64,000 nt of DNA from Ruegeria_B marisflavi (GCF_025673445.1 NZ_JAOVQN010000007.1:62001-126000); one strand, 5' to 3'; shown: positions 28,933 to 37,637, counted from the first letter of the stretch. Numbers and translations: made by a program. The notes: generated from the letters alone by a model not told the origin.

Positions 28933-29799
28933 GTGACCAATGATCTCGCCCCAGTTCGCGAAAGCGCTTGGAGTATCATAGACTTACTTCAAGCGAATTC
29001 GTGGGACGCAATTTCAAAAATTTCCGGCGAAGAAGTCAATCAAATCGTCGAGAAACTTTGCCTACACTTGAACCTAGTGTGCCGCGGCGTGGATTCTCTG
29101 CTGCTCGATCATTCGAACGAATGCGCCGCGATCCTTATGCGGAGCGCGTTCGAAGCGACAATGCGAGCCGCATACATCGCAACCTCTGCACCAGATGAAG
29201 CGTCAAAACTCGCTCAAGAACTAGCGATAACCTTGCCCAAAACTCAGAACTACAGATTACAGAAGAGAGCGGCTGACGTCGTGTCATTTTCTGGAGCGTT
29301 TAGCGATAACTTCGCCAAAGTTGTTTTCTCACGTGTCGAAAAGGATGCGAAATCTGCGCCTTCCGTTCTTTCAAAAACTGAAAGAAACGCTCTTGATCAG
29401 AAATGGGCGTTTACGAGAATTCTTCCTAAAGTAGAAAAATCTCTTTGCTCTCTCGGTTTTAACTTCCCACTTTCACCGATGCTTTATGATTATGGGATAT
29501 GCAGTAACTACTTACATGCCGATGGAATTGGCCTTGGATTAGAGGCAGACCAAGCGACCAGAAGCGCAACAGTGGCGCTGCTCAAACTGGATGCTGAAGC
29601 TGTCAAAATCTATCAAAACATGATCGCATGTTGGGTCATTGTTCATGTCGGCATTCTAGCTTGTTCAAACTCTCTAAGCAAATTCCCTTTAGAGCTACTG
29701 GAGATGCAATCAAACTTCTCAAAGCTGGCTAATCCTATTTCCGAGAGGTTTGCGGGAAGCCAGAAGGAGTTCTATGAGGGTGATCACGAGCCAGCGTAG
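28933..29799 (+). CDS. DUF5677-like protein of unknown function, AT-rich
   Basis: A 288-residue mostly helical protein. SLLLDHSNECAAILMRSAFE (about 55-75) and a later LHADG resemble DUF5677-type domains found in mobile and defence-associated genes; the assignment is tentative. No catalytic motif is certain. The start is a GTG at 28933, with no ATG suitable in frame. GC content looks near 45 percent against more than 60 percent on both sides, and its stop codon lies inside a dispersed repeat, both suggesting acquisition by transfer. Confidence 0.6.
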   Translation: MTNDLAPVRESAWSIIDLLQANSWDAISKISGEEVNQIVEKLCLHLNLVCRGVDSLLLDHSNECAAILMRSAFEATMRAAYIATSAPDEASKLAQELAITLPKTQNYRLQKRAADVVSFSGAFSDNFAKVVFSRVEKDAKSAPSVLSKTERNALDQKWAFTRILPKVEKSLCSLGFNFPLSPMLYDYGICSNYLHADGIGLGLEADQATRSATVALLKLDAEAVKIYQNMIACWVIVHVGILACSNSLSKFPLELLEMQSNFSKLANPISERFAGSQKEFYEGDHEPA

Positions 29800-29820
29800 G
29801 GTGGGCATTGTTGCCCACCG
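29794..29820. repeat. Dispersed GTAGGGTGGGCA inverted repeat, copy 1
   Basis: GCGTAGGGTGGGCA, a short loop and TGCCCACCG form a hairpin. The element includes the TAG stop of the preceding gene. The same consensus recurs at 29942. Such GTAGGGTGGGCA elements are widespread dispersed palindromes in proteobacterial genomes, from memory. Confidence 0.75.
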
Positions 29821-29898
29821 CTCCTGCCCTCAACAACCGTCGCGCCTGGCCCGAGGGTGGGTGCGGAACGCGCCCGCCCTGGGGGCGGGTCGGGCGCG

Positions 29899-29921
29899 TG
29901 CAGGATGCTCCGCATCCTGCA
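29899..29921. repeat. Perfect 10-bp palindrome
   Basis: TGCAGGATGC (29899-29908) and GCATCCTGCA (29912-29921) flank a TCC loop. It lies between the two GTAGGGTGGGCA copies and is part of the same repeat-rich, non-coding 425-base stretch (29800-30224). Confidence 0.7.
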
Positions 29922-29941
29922 ATTGGACCAACACCTAGCCT

Positions 29942-29968
29942 GCGTAGGGTGGGCAGTCCTGCCCACCG
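29942..29968. repeat. Dispersed GTAGGGTGGGCA inverted repeat, copy 2
   Basis: GCGTAGGGTGGGCAGTCCTG followed by CCCACCG, the same element and orientation as copy 1, 148 bases downstream. The following DNA to 30224 is GC-rich and non-coding as far as I can see. Confidence 0.75.
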
Positions 29969-30224
29969 CCCCCTGCCCACCGCCCTCATATCCCCACAAA
30001 AATACCGCCCCCATCCCCCGTCACCCCCCTTGCGGCACCCCAAACCCAAGCATAGATTCCCCCATGCAGGCGGCGGTTGACCGCGAGGCCCCGCGCCCCT
30101 GCTGCGTCGAAAGTCTCATCGCCCTGGCCCCTTTGGGTCAGGCAACCCTGACACCCAGAGCAACGGCCAAGCTACCCCTCCCGGCAGGCATGGTGCCCGC
30201 CGGACCCGTCAGGAGAAAACATCC

Positions 30225-30350
30225 ATGTCCAAGGAAAAGAATCGCGGCAACCGCGAGGCCAAGAAGCCGAAAAAGGAAAAGCCCAAGGTCCTGGCCACCG
30301 CCGGAATGGCGAAACCCGCCCCTGTCGCAGGCCGCGACAAGGGCAAGTAA
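30225..30350 (+). CDS. 41-residue basic micro-protein
   Basis: An open frame ATG...TAA encoding a 41-residue, lysine-rich, Gly/Pro-ending peptide (MSKEKNRGNREAKKPKKEK at the N-terminus; AGRDKGK at the end). An AGGAGA ribosome site lies 8 bases upstream. Similar small basic proteins recur in alpha- and betaproteobacteria, from memory. Function is unknown; the charge suggests nucleic-acid contact, which is inference. Confidence 0.65.
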   Translation: MSKEKNRGNREAKKPKKEKPKVLATAGMAKPAPVAGRDKGK

Positions 30351-30409
30351 GCCCCCAGTCTTTCCCCCCAAGGCAACCTCACGGCGGGGCGGTGTCACAC
30401 CCGCCCCCT

Positions 30410-30471
30410 GTACAAAACGGTCAATCGGGGTGCCAGCGGGGGTACAAAACGGTCAATTTGCGGTACAAAAC
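30410..30471. repeat. Iteron-like direct repeats GTACAAAACGGTCAAT
   Basis: Two exact 16-base copies at 30410-30425 and 30442-30457 (spacing 32) and a 9-base partial GTACAAAAC at 30463-30471 (spacing 21), all on the same strand. They lie in the convergent gap between the micro-protein and the L,D-transpeptidase gene. I see no replication gene nearby, so an origin is not implied. Confidence 0.8.
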
Positions 30472-30475
30472 CCCG

Positions 30476-30904
30476 TCACTCGTGGATCACCACCCGCGTT
30501 TCCTCCTTGCCCACCTCGCGCACCCGGTTGAACAACACTTCCGCATTCTCCGGATCCAACCGCACGCACCCGGCCGAGGCAGGCGTGCCCAGACGGTCGG
30601 TCTGCGTCGTGCCGTGAATGGCGTAATTCCCTGAAAAGAATATGGAAAACGGCATCGGCGCGCCGTCGTAAAGCGTCGAGTAGTGTTCACGCTTGAGGAG
30701 GTATGGGGTAAAGGTTCCAGTGGGTGTACATTTGCCCGGCCGCGCCGTGGAGACCGGCCAGTCATGCGTCACCGCACCACTGTCCAGCACCTGCATCCGC
30801 TGCTCGGACAGATCGATATCGATCAACAAAAGCTGCGCAAGCCCTTGATTTACCGTCACAATCAAGAAAATCCCAAGGACTAAGATCCGGTAAAACACCC
30901 GCAT
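30476..30904 (-). CDS. L,D-transpeptidase (YkuD domain)
   Basis: A 142-residue protein with an N-terminal signal or anchor helix (about 3-22) and a YkuD catalytic domain. IHGTTQTDRLGTPASAGCVR carries the histidine and catalytic cysteine of the HxG...SxGCVR motif. It would form 3-3 peptidoglycan crosslinks or attach proteins to peptidoglycan in the periplasm. I chose the ATG at 30904, preceded by GGAGGGA. No PG-binding domain is present. Confidence 0.9.
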   Translation of the reverse strand: MRVFYRILVLGIFLIVTVNQGLAQLLLIDIDLSEQRMQVLDSGAVTHDWPVSTARPGKCTPTGTFTPYLLKREHYSTLYDGAPMPFSIFFSGNYAIHGTTQTDRLGTPASAGCVRLDPENAEVLFNRVREVGKEETRVVIHE

Positions 30905-31004
30905 TCTCCCTCCATCCCCGGACCCAAGTCTATCCGTCCCGCGCGCTATCACAAGTCGGTTTGACCTCTTGCCCGACCACTGGCAAACCCCCTAACTTCG
31001 CGGA

Positions 31005-31763
31005 ATGATTTTCATTGCCGACAACCAGTTACCCCTGATCCTCGTCTGTTTCCTGACCGGCTGCGTCGGAACCGGTTGGCTCTTGCTGCACAAGCCCGCA
31101 GGCCACCGGGCCTGGAAACTCGCCGACCTCGTCTGGGTTGTCCTGGGCGGTTTGGGGGCGCTGGTTGCGGTGCTGGCGGGTTTGTACAAATCGGACCATT
31201 CCCGCCTGGACCGCCAGATCGACATCGCCTACGCCGCCACAACCGCCTTCGATCGCGATGCCGCGCGGTTCAGGTTGCGCTTTTGCGACCCAGCATATGA
31301 TGCTGATATTAAAGAACTATGTAACAAAGTAGAATTCCTGTCAGCGTCCACAGCCACCAATGCTGAACTGCCGCTCTTTATCGAGGTCACAAAGGAGGTC
31401 GCCCCCCTGGCCAACCTGCATTTCCTCTTCGGCAGCGCCGGTTCGGCATCCAATACGATGAAGGGCATGACCGAAAAAGTGGATGCATTCGACGTCAGCG
31501 AATTCCTGGTATTCACCACCTTGGACGAACCTACACAGGCCGCCTTGCAGAACATGCGCCGCAAAGTCCCTGCAATTGCGGGCGATTTTCAAATTCTGGC
31601 CGACGCCTATGACGAACTGATCGAACAGATTGGCAAGCTGAAGTCGGAGTGGGAATACCTCAAAGCCAATGCCCATATCCTGGTTCTGCAAATCCTGGCG
31701 CTTTGCCTTGTCAGCTTTGCCGCGCCCTTCCGGCTTGGGAAATCAATCATCGAATTACTTTAG
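31005..31763 (+). CDS. Membrane protein of unknown function
   Basis: A 252-residue protein with two N-terminal hydrophobic helices (about 7-28 and 40-61), a roughly 160-residue soluble region and a C-terminal helix (about 223-243). The soluble region contains two or three cysteines (RLRFCDPAYD, KELCNKVEF) and helical segments. I recognise no family. It is divergent from the L,D-transpeptidase gene and converges on pqiC. Confidence 0.6.
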   Translation: MIFIADNQLPLILVCFLTGCVGTGWLLLHKPAGHRAWKLADLVWVVLGGLGALVAVLAGLYKSDHSRLDRQIDIAYAATTAFDRDAARFRLRFCDPAYDADIKELCNKVEFLSASTATNAELPLFIEVTKEVAPLANLHFLFGSAGSASNTMKGMTEKVDAFDVSEFLVFTTLDEPTQAALQNMRRKVPAIAGDFQILADAYDELIEQIGKLKSEWEYLKANAHILVLQILALCLVSFAAPFRLGKSIIELL

Positions 31764-31796
31764 AAAGATCCGTTATCCCATTGATATCAAATAGAA

Positions 31797-32354
31797 TCAA
31801 CCCTTTGCAATCCGTCGCGCGATATCGTTGACCAGTTGCCGCATCGCCTCGGTCTGCGCCTGGGCCATAGCCTGTATCGTGGGCCCGGTCATCGGTACGG
31901 AATACGAATACCGATATGCCTTCTCAAGGTGACCATGGGCGGGAGAAGTCAGAAAATATTGTCCGGAAAACAACAAGTTCTGCCCCGGAACGCCAGACAG
32001 CCGATGCACCTTGACCGCCACCTGAACATCGGCGGGGGTCTCGAACGGCCACGGATCGGCGGCGACAGAGGCGCTGAGAGCCTGATCCAGTCCAGCCGCC
32101 AGCATCTCGCTCATGGCCCGCTCGGGATCGTCGGCCCAGAATCCCGCCTTGGTCGGTCGCAACACGCCGTCGTCACCCAGCAGCGTGATCTCGCTGTCGC
32201 TGACATAGGCAGGCAGATCCATCCGGGCGACCTGTACCGTGCGCACCCCTGTCCGATAGGTGTCGACACCGGTGATTTCCGGCAAAAGATATCGCTCCTC
32301 GGGTGCACTACAGGCCGCAAGTGCAATCAGTGCAACGGAAAACAGCTTTCTCAT
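31797..32354 (-). CDS. pqiC: PqiC-like outer-membrane lipoprotein (ABC-type transport auxiliary family)
   Basis: A 185-residue lipoprotein with lipobox LAAC (MRKLFSVALIALAACSAPEE, Cys15) and the fold of the PqiC/YmbA auxiliary family. It probably anchors the outer-membrane end of the MCE tunnel formed by PqiB. It is the last gene of the pqi operon, 3 bases after pqiB. Symbols follow the Pqi system because PqiA homologues lie upstream. Confidence 0.85.
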   Translation of the reverse strand: MRKLFSVALIALAACSAPEERYLLPEITGVDTYRTGVRTVQVARMDLPAYVSDSEITLLGDDGVLRPTKAGFWADDPERAMSEMLAAGLDQALSASVAADPWPFETPADVQVAVKVHRLSGVPGQNLLFSGQYFLTSPAHGHLEKAYRYSYSVPMTGPTIQAMAQAQTEAMRQLVNDIARRIAKG

Positions 32355-32357
32355 AGG

Positions 32358-34772
32358 TCAACGTCCTACCAATAGGGAATTGGGTTTTCGCCGGATGGCT
32401 TCGACCAGTGCGTTCAGCGACCGGACCGTGGCGCGCAGATCGCCGATGGCGGCCTGCACCTCGCGATTGACCGGAGAGCCCGGCCCATAGGCTCCGATGG
32501 TCGCTTCGGCGCTGTCGGCCAGATCGTCCAGCCGCTGGGCAAGCTCGGGTAGATCCTTGACCGCAAGCGCCACCGACTCTGCGGCCGAGCTTGCGGTTTC
32601 CAGGGTGCGGTTCAGGTTTTCGACCGCACCACCCGCCTGCAACTCGGCCAGTACCTGCTGCACCTGCTCCAATGCGCCCGACAGGGCGCCGGGCACCTTT
32701 TCCATGTCCTCGTTGCGCAGGAAGGCGTCCGCCGACTGCATCACCTGATCGGCCGAGGCCACCACATCGCCCAACGGCAATTCATTCGCCGTTGCCACCA
32801 GCCTGTCGATGTCTTCCACCAGCGACGGCAACCCGGCGCTGGCATCCTCGACATTGGCGGCGGCTGTGCGCACGTCGTTCAATGCGTCGATCAGGGTCTG
32901 GGACACCTGCTGTTCCTCGAACCGGCCAAGTGTTTCGTTGACCGAACCCACCGTCGTGTCGATCGAGGCCAGGGTTTTCTCCGCCTGCTCCAGCGCAGCG
33001 GAAAGCGCGGCAGGCACACGGGTTACGTCCTCTTTCTCAAGGAACGCATTGGCTGTTTGCAGGACGTCACCGGCCGAAGCCACCACATCCTCGAGCGGCA
33101 GTGCATCGGCCTTGGCCACCAGCCGGTCAATGTTGGACACCAAAGCCGGCAGTTCTGCGCTGAACTCCGTCACATAGGTCGCGGCCACGCGCACCTCTTC
33201 GAGTGCGGCAACCAGTTTCTGTGAGCCCTCATCCTGTGTGAACCGGTCCAGAACCGCATTTACCGAAGCCACAGCCTGACGCAGATCGTCGGGCAGCGTC
33301 CGCAGGCTTTCCGAGCCGGCCACCGAATTCACATTGTCGAGCACGCTGCGGATATCGGCAGGCAAGGCACGCGTATCGCCGTCGGCGACGATGGAATTGA
33401 CGTTGTCCAACAACGTGATCGCGCGCTGCATCAATTCTTCGACCGGCAAGGCGGCCACCCGGTCAAGCACGTTCTGGGATGCGACGGCCAGCGTGTCTGG
33501 CGGTGTCGGCAAGGAGGGCATGATCGGGAACGGCGCCGTTTTCTGGTCGATGACAGCGGACTCTGCCTGGTTGTCTTCGACAAGCTGTACCACCAGCCCA
33601 CCAGAGAACAACGACGCAGGCATAAGCCGTGCCCGCAACCCGCCGCGCTCCACCATGGTGGACAACAGCGACAAGGTATCCTCGGCGGTCTTTACGTCGT
33701 GCAGCCCCAGGCGAGAAGGCTCGACCGTATAAAGGACCTGCATCCTGATTTCCGGGGACTGGCCTTCGACTTCGTCGACCTGGGCAGTCATATGCTTGAC
33801 CTGACCCACCTTGACGCCCCGAAACAGAACCTCAGAGCCAACTCTCAGCCCGCGCACGGACCCTTCGAAACTCGACATGATCTCGACCGTCGCCTGAAGG
33901 GTGTCCCCCAGCAGGGCGTCGCGCGCGGATGCTTCGTTGGGATAGAGGTCGAACACCGGCCGCCGGCCCACCGCCTCGCCACCCGATACCGGCGTGTCAA
34001 AGGCAATCCCGCCCTGCAACAGCGAAGCCAGACTGTCCACTTTCAGCTGAATGCCGCCCTCGCCCAGTTCCAGGCCGATACCCGACACATTCCAGAATCG
34101 CGTGCCCGAGGTAATCATCTTGTCATACGGCGCCTCGATGAAGCCGCTGATCAGGACCGAGCCGCTGAGTGGGTCGAAGCGCACGGCGGCAACCTTGCCC
34201 ATCTGCACCCCCTTGTGCAGGATCGGCGCGCCGACCGAGACCGAGCCACTATCGGGCGCCACCAGCACCACGGGCCGCCCCTTGGTTCCCGGCGGCACCA
34301 CGGGTGAAACTTCTTCTGCAACAAAATCCCGTGACGAGTCTCCGGTTTCCGCATCCCAGTCCGCGGCGATATAGGACCCTGACAACAAGGTATTGAGCCC
34401 GCTGATACCGCCCGGGCCGACGCGCGCCGTCACCAGCCAGAACCGCGTGTCCTTATCCAGATAGCGGGCCAGGTCACGGTTGATTTCCGCATGCGCCACG
34501 ACCTGATTGAGATCGTCGCTGAATTGCAGCGACCGAACAGTACCAACACCAACTTCGCGATATCGAATCTCGGTCTTACCGGGTTCGATCCCGGTTGCGT
34601 CGGCAAAGGCGATGCGGATCGGGACATCGCGGTTGGCATAGTTCTGCCAGGCCAGCCCCATCGCGCCCGCAACCGCGGCGACAGGCACAAGCCAGACCAG
34701 AGACAGGCCGCGCCAGCCGCGCGCCCGGCTGGTCTCCACCTCGGGACGGGCAAGTTCCATGTCGTCATTCAT
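32358..34772 (-). CDS. pqiB: PqiB-like protein with three MCE domains and a repetitive C-terminal region
   Basis: An 804-residue inner-membrane-anchored protein of the lipid-transport type. One transmembrane helix (about 23-42) precedes three MCE/MlaD domains (about 46-150, 163-265 and 290-400). From about 430 to 760 it has helical repeats: three related segments begin near 441, 557 and 664, the last two clearly duplicated with a period of about 107 residues. It ends in RRKPNSLLVGR, a typical family tail. This is longer than the roughly 550 residues of E. coli PqiB. It overlaps pqiA2 by 8 bases. Confidence 0.9.
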   Translation of the reverse strand: MNDDMELARPEVETSRARGWRGLSLVWLVPVAAVAGAMGLAWQNYANRDVPIRIAFADATGIEPGKTEIRYREVGVGTVRSLQFSDDLNQVVAHAEINRDLARYLDKDTRFWLVTARVGPGGISGLNTLLSGSYIAADWDAETGDSSRDFVAEEVSPVVPPGTKGRPVVLVAPDSGSVSVGAPILHKGVQMGKVAAVRFDPLSGSVLISGFIEAPYDKMITSGTRFWNVSGIGLELGEGGIQLKVDSLASLLQGGIAFDTPVSGGEAVGRRPVFDLYPNEASARDALLGDTLQATVEIMSSFEGSVRGLRVGSEVLFRGVKVGQVKHMTAQVDEVEGQSPEIRMQVLYTVEPSRLGLHDVKTAEDTLSLLSTMVERGGLRARLMPASLFSGGLVVQLVEDNQAESAVIDQKTAPFPIMPSLPTPPDTLAVASQNVLDRVAALPVEELMQRAITLLDNVNSIVADGDTRALPADIRSVLDNVNSVAGSESLRTLPDDLRQAVASVNAVLDRFTQDEGSQKLVAALEEVRVAATYVTEFSAELPALVSNIDRLVAKADALPLEDVVASAGDVLQTANAFLEKEDVTRVPAALSAALEQAEKTLASIDTTVGSVNETLGRFEEQQVSQTLIDALNDVRTAAANVEDASAGLPSLVEDIDRLVATANELPLGDVVASADQVMQSADAFLRNEDMEKVPGALSGALEQVQQVLAELQAGGAVENLNRTLETASSAAESVALAVKDLPELAQRLDDLADSAEATIGAYGPGSPVNREVQAAIGDLRATVRSLNALVEAIRRKPNSLLVGR

Positions 34773-35367
34773 TCGTTACACCGTCCCAGATCAACTTGGC
34801 GTCAAGCGCCTGTGCCGAAAGCATTGTACAGATCACTGACAATGCGAAACAGATCGCCCCCGCCCCCGGCAGAAACGCCAGGATTGCCCCCAGATGCACC
34901 AGACCGGTCAGCAATGCCACAACAAACACGTCAATCATGGACCAGCGCCCGATGAACTCGACAAACTCGTAAAGCACGTGCCGCAGCCTTGGGGACAGCT
35001 GCCAGCCATGCTGTATCGAAAGGGCCAGCGTCGCGATCACCGCGACCTTGAAAAACGGGATGACAAAACTGGCAAGGAAGATCACCCCGGCGACCAAGTA
35101 GTCCCCGGACTGGGCAAAGAGAAGGATCCCTTCAAGGATCGTGTGGCCTTCCTCATGGCCGAAGATCTCGTTGCTCAAGAGCGGGTAAAGATTGGCGGGG
35201 ATCAGGAAAAAGATACCGGTGAGCAGCCAGGCCCAAAGCTTCTGCATGCTGTTGGGCAACCGGTGATGCAGGGCCGAACCACAGGTGCGGCACGTCTGCC
35301 CTCCCTTGGAATGAACGGCGCCACAATTGTGGCAGCCGATCCAGCCGATATCCGTCGCGCGCATCAT
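34765..35367 (-). CDS. PqiA-like membrane protein, second half-unit
   Basis: A 200-residue paraquat-inducible-protein-A-type protein. An N-terminal zinc-ribbon-like region holds two CxxC pairs (CHNCGAVHS, CRTCGSALHH), followed by about four transmembrane helices. E. coli PqiA carries two such units in one chain; here each is a separate gene. Its ATG overlaps the upstream pqiA1 stop by four bases, so both are translated together and probably form a heteromer. Confidence 0.85.
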   Translation of the reverse strand: MMRATDIGWIGCHNCGAVHSKGGQTCRTCGSALHHRLPNSMQKLWAWLLTGIFFLIPANLYPLLSNEIFGHEEGHTILEGILLFAQSGDYLVAGVIFLASFVIPFFKVAVIATLALSIQHGWQLSPRLRHVLYEFVEFIGRWSMIDVFVVALLTGLVHLGAILAFLPGAGAICFALSVICTMLSAQALDAKLIWDGVTNE

Positions 35368-36047
35368 TCCTGCCGCTCCCGGATCATAGTCCAGATCGTC
35401 CAGCGGCAGACCGAGGCATTCTTGAGCGCAAGCACAAGCACCATCACGCAGAAGATCCAGAATGCCTCCTCAAAGCCCACACGCGCCAGCCCAGCCACCT
35501 TGACCAGGGCAACCCCGGTCCCGATCAGAAACACCTCGGTCATGGCCCAGGGCGCCATCGCCTCGGCCAGGCGAAACACCTCGCGCGCGGCGCGCGGCGC
35601 GCGTTTCTGGCGCAGCCCCCAGACCACATAGATCAAGGCACCCGCCCGCAGCATCGGCACGCCGACCACGAACATTGCGACGACAAAGGCCAGCAACATG
35701 TACCAGCCATGCGCAAGGCCGCCGATCATGCCAAGGATCGACACCTCGTTGGACAAGCCCTGCCGGGTCAGAGTCAAGAAAGGAAAGCTGAGCATGGCCA
35801 CCATAAGGATGGCCGAGGTGAGCGCCAGCGCCAGGGTCCGGTTCAAAGTATCCCGTCGCGGAGCGATCAGGGTGAAATGGCAGCGCTTGCACCGCGCGAC
35901 CTGCCCCGGCGCGATCGTCTCTGCCACATGCAGCGTATCGCAGGACGGACAAGCAATCACCCCGTCGGGATCGGCCTCGAACAGGCGGACCCATGCCCTC
36001 CGTTCCGGATCGTCGCTGGTCGGTGTCACATCGGGCAAGCTTGTCAT
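35364..36047 (-). CDS. PqiA-like membrane protein, first half-unit
   Basis: A 227-residue PqiA-type protein with zinc-ribbon cysteines CPSCDTLHV and CKRCHFTL (about 35-60) and about four membrane helices. It heads the pqiA1-pqiA2-pqiB-pqiC operon. The system is known to move lipids between membranes; PqiA function itself is unclear. Confidence 0.85.
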   Translation of the reverse strand: MTSLPDVTPTSDDPERRAWVRLFEADPDGVIACPSCDTLHVAETIAPGQVARCKRCHFTLIAPRRDTLNRTLALALTSAILMVAMLSFPFLTLTRQGLSNEVSILGMIGGLAHGWYMLLAFVVAMFVVGVPMLRAGALIYVVWGLRQKRAPRAAREVFRLAEAMAPWAMTEVFLIGTGVALVKVAGLARVGFEEAFWIFCVMVLVLALKNASVCRWTIWTMIRERQE

Positions 36048-36086
36048 GAACCTGTTTCTTCTCTGGGTACCAATCTGGACCGCCCC

Positions 36087-36767
36087 CTATCGCCTGTAGG
36101 CCCGCGCCAGCCGTTCCGGCGAGACACCACCGAAATACCTGAGCAGCGTCCACAGATTGCGCGCCCCGCGCCCGAACCATCCGTCCCGCAGGTACCTGTC
36201 GGCCCCGGTCACGGCGCCCGACGGGAGCAGGACAGGCGGGGCGGGCAGCGCCCGCACCAGATGCACATCTTCCATCAAGGGCTGGTCAGGATACCCGCCT
36301 GCGGCCTCATAGTCCTCGCTGCGGATCAAAAGACCCTGATCGCCATAGGGGAGCCCGAGAAATCGCGTCCGCAGGTTGGCCCAGCCCGCGACCCAGGCAG
36401 GCCCAAGACCCCGCGCGGCAAATGCCAACCGAAAGACCGCCGCCCTTTCGCTGCTGGCGATGTGATCCGACACCACACCGGACCATCCTGCATCCAGCAC
36501 CGTGTCAGCATGCAGGATCAGGATCCACTCGCTCCGCGCCACGGCGCAGCCGCGCCTAAGTTGCCCCCCCCGCGATGGTGAGCCTTGCAGTACGACGGCC
36601 CCTACCTCCTCGGCGATATCAAGTGTTCGGTCCTCGGATCCGCCATCGGTCACGATCACCTCTCGGATCAGACCCATGGGCAACCCCTCCATCAGGGCGG
36701 CAAAAACCCGAGGCAGGGTTGCCTCGGCCGCAAGGGTCGGAATCACGATGCTGAGCTTGGCTGGCAA
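36087..36767 (-). CDS. Family 2 glycosyltransferase, TIGR04283 type
   Basis: A 226-residue GT-A glycosyltransferase. SIVIPTLAAEATLPRVFAAL, then VTDGGSEDRT and LHADTVLD (the DxD-type motif), match the TIGR04283 family, some of which occur in arsenosugar or glycan clusters. The start is a TTG at 36767, supported by a GAGGAAA ribosome site. It lies 39 bases upstream of the pqi operon on the same strand and could share a transcript. The sugar and acceptor are unknown. Confidence 0.82.
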   Translation of the reverse strand: MPAKLSIVIPTLAAEATLPRVFAALMEGLPMGLIREVIVTDGGSEDRTLDIAEEVGAVVLQGSPSRGGQLRRGCAVARSEWILILHADTVLDAGWSGVVSDHIASSERAAVFRLAFAARGLGPAWVAGWANLRTRFLGLPYGDQGLLIRSEDYEAAGGYPDQPLMEDVHLVRALPAPPVLLPSGAVTGADRYLRDGWFGRGARNLWTLLRYFGGVSPERLARAYRR

Positions 36768-36847
36768 GGTCTGTTTCCTCTGGCCTCTGGTCAGTTGGGC
36801 GGGTTCTCCTATATCACGGGTCTGACGGCGATGACGAGGACCAAGAC

Positions 36848-37582
36848 ATGCCCACCCGACGTATCCTGCGACTAAGCGGAGCCGACACGGAAGACTTTCT
36901 TCAGGGGTTGGTCACCAACGACACGCGCAAGCTGGATCGGGGGCTGGTCTATGCGGCCCTTCTGAACCCGCAGGGCAAGTATCTGGCCGATTTCTTTTTG
37001 AAACGGGACGGCGCATCGATCCTGCTGGATGTGGCAGAGCCATTGGCGGACGGGCTGGTGAAACGCCTGTCCATGTACAAATTGCGGGCGGATGTCACCA
37101 TTGGTGAAAGCGGCCTGCATCTGCAACGCGGTACCGGCCCCGCGCCCGAGAGCGCACTCATGGACCCCCGCCATCCCGCGCTTGGGTGGCGTGCGTATAC
37201 CGGGGCCGCAGAGAGCGACGACGGCAGCGACTGGAACGCGATCCGGGTTGCTCATTGCATTCCCGAAACCGGGATCGAACTGACCGGGGACAGTTACATT
37301 CTGGAAGCCGGGTTCGAGGCGCTGAACGGGGTCGACTTTCGCAAAGGGTGTTATGTCGGTCAGGAAGTCACCGCCCGCATGAAGCACAAGACAGAATTGC
37401 GCAAGGGGCTTGCAAAAGTCACAGTCGAGGGTTCCGCAGCCCCCGGCATCGAGATCACCGCAGACGGCAAGACAGTCGGCACCCTGCACACCCGATCCGG
37501 CGATCACGCAATCGCCTATCTCCGCTTCGATCGTGCCGGTGGAGAGTTGCAGGCCGGGGCGGCGCGCGTGCGCATGGACTGA
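36848..37582 (+). CDS. ygfZ: Folate-binding protein YgfZ (GcvT-like, iron-sulfur cluster assembly)
   Basis: A 244-residue GcvT-fold protein required for activity of some Fe-S enzymes such as MiaB. The signature KGCYVGQEVTAR is present near residue 174-185. The N-terminal LSGADTEDFLQGLVTNDTRKL is typical. It is divergent from the glycosyltransferase gene. Confidence 0.92.
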   Translation: MPTRRILRLSGADTEDFLQGLVTNDTRKLDRGLVYAALLNPQGKYLADFFLKRDGASILLDVAEPLADGLVKRLSMYKLRADVTIGESGLHLQRGTGPAPESALMDPRHPALGWRAYTGAAESDDGSDWNAIRVAHCIPETGIELTGDSYILEAGFEALNGVDFRKGCYVGQEVTARMKHKTELRKGLAKVTVEGSAAPGIEITADGKTVGTLHTRSGDHAIAYLRFDRAGGELQAGAARVRMD

Positions 37583-37637
37583 TTGATCTTTGCGGCGCGG
37601 CGCGGCAGATTTCCCGTAAACGATCAGGGGACCGGGG

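Noticed and set aside
30410..30471. CRISPR array or replication origin at the GTACAAAAC repeats
   Set aside because: Only two full units with unequal spacing, no spacers of similar length and no cas or rep gene.
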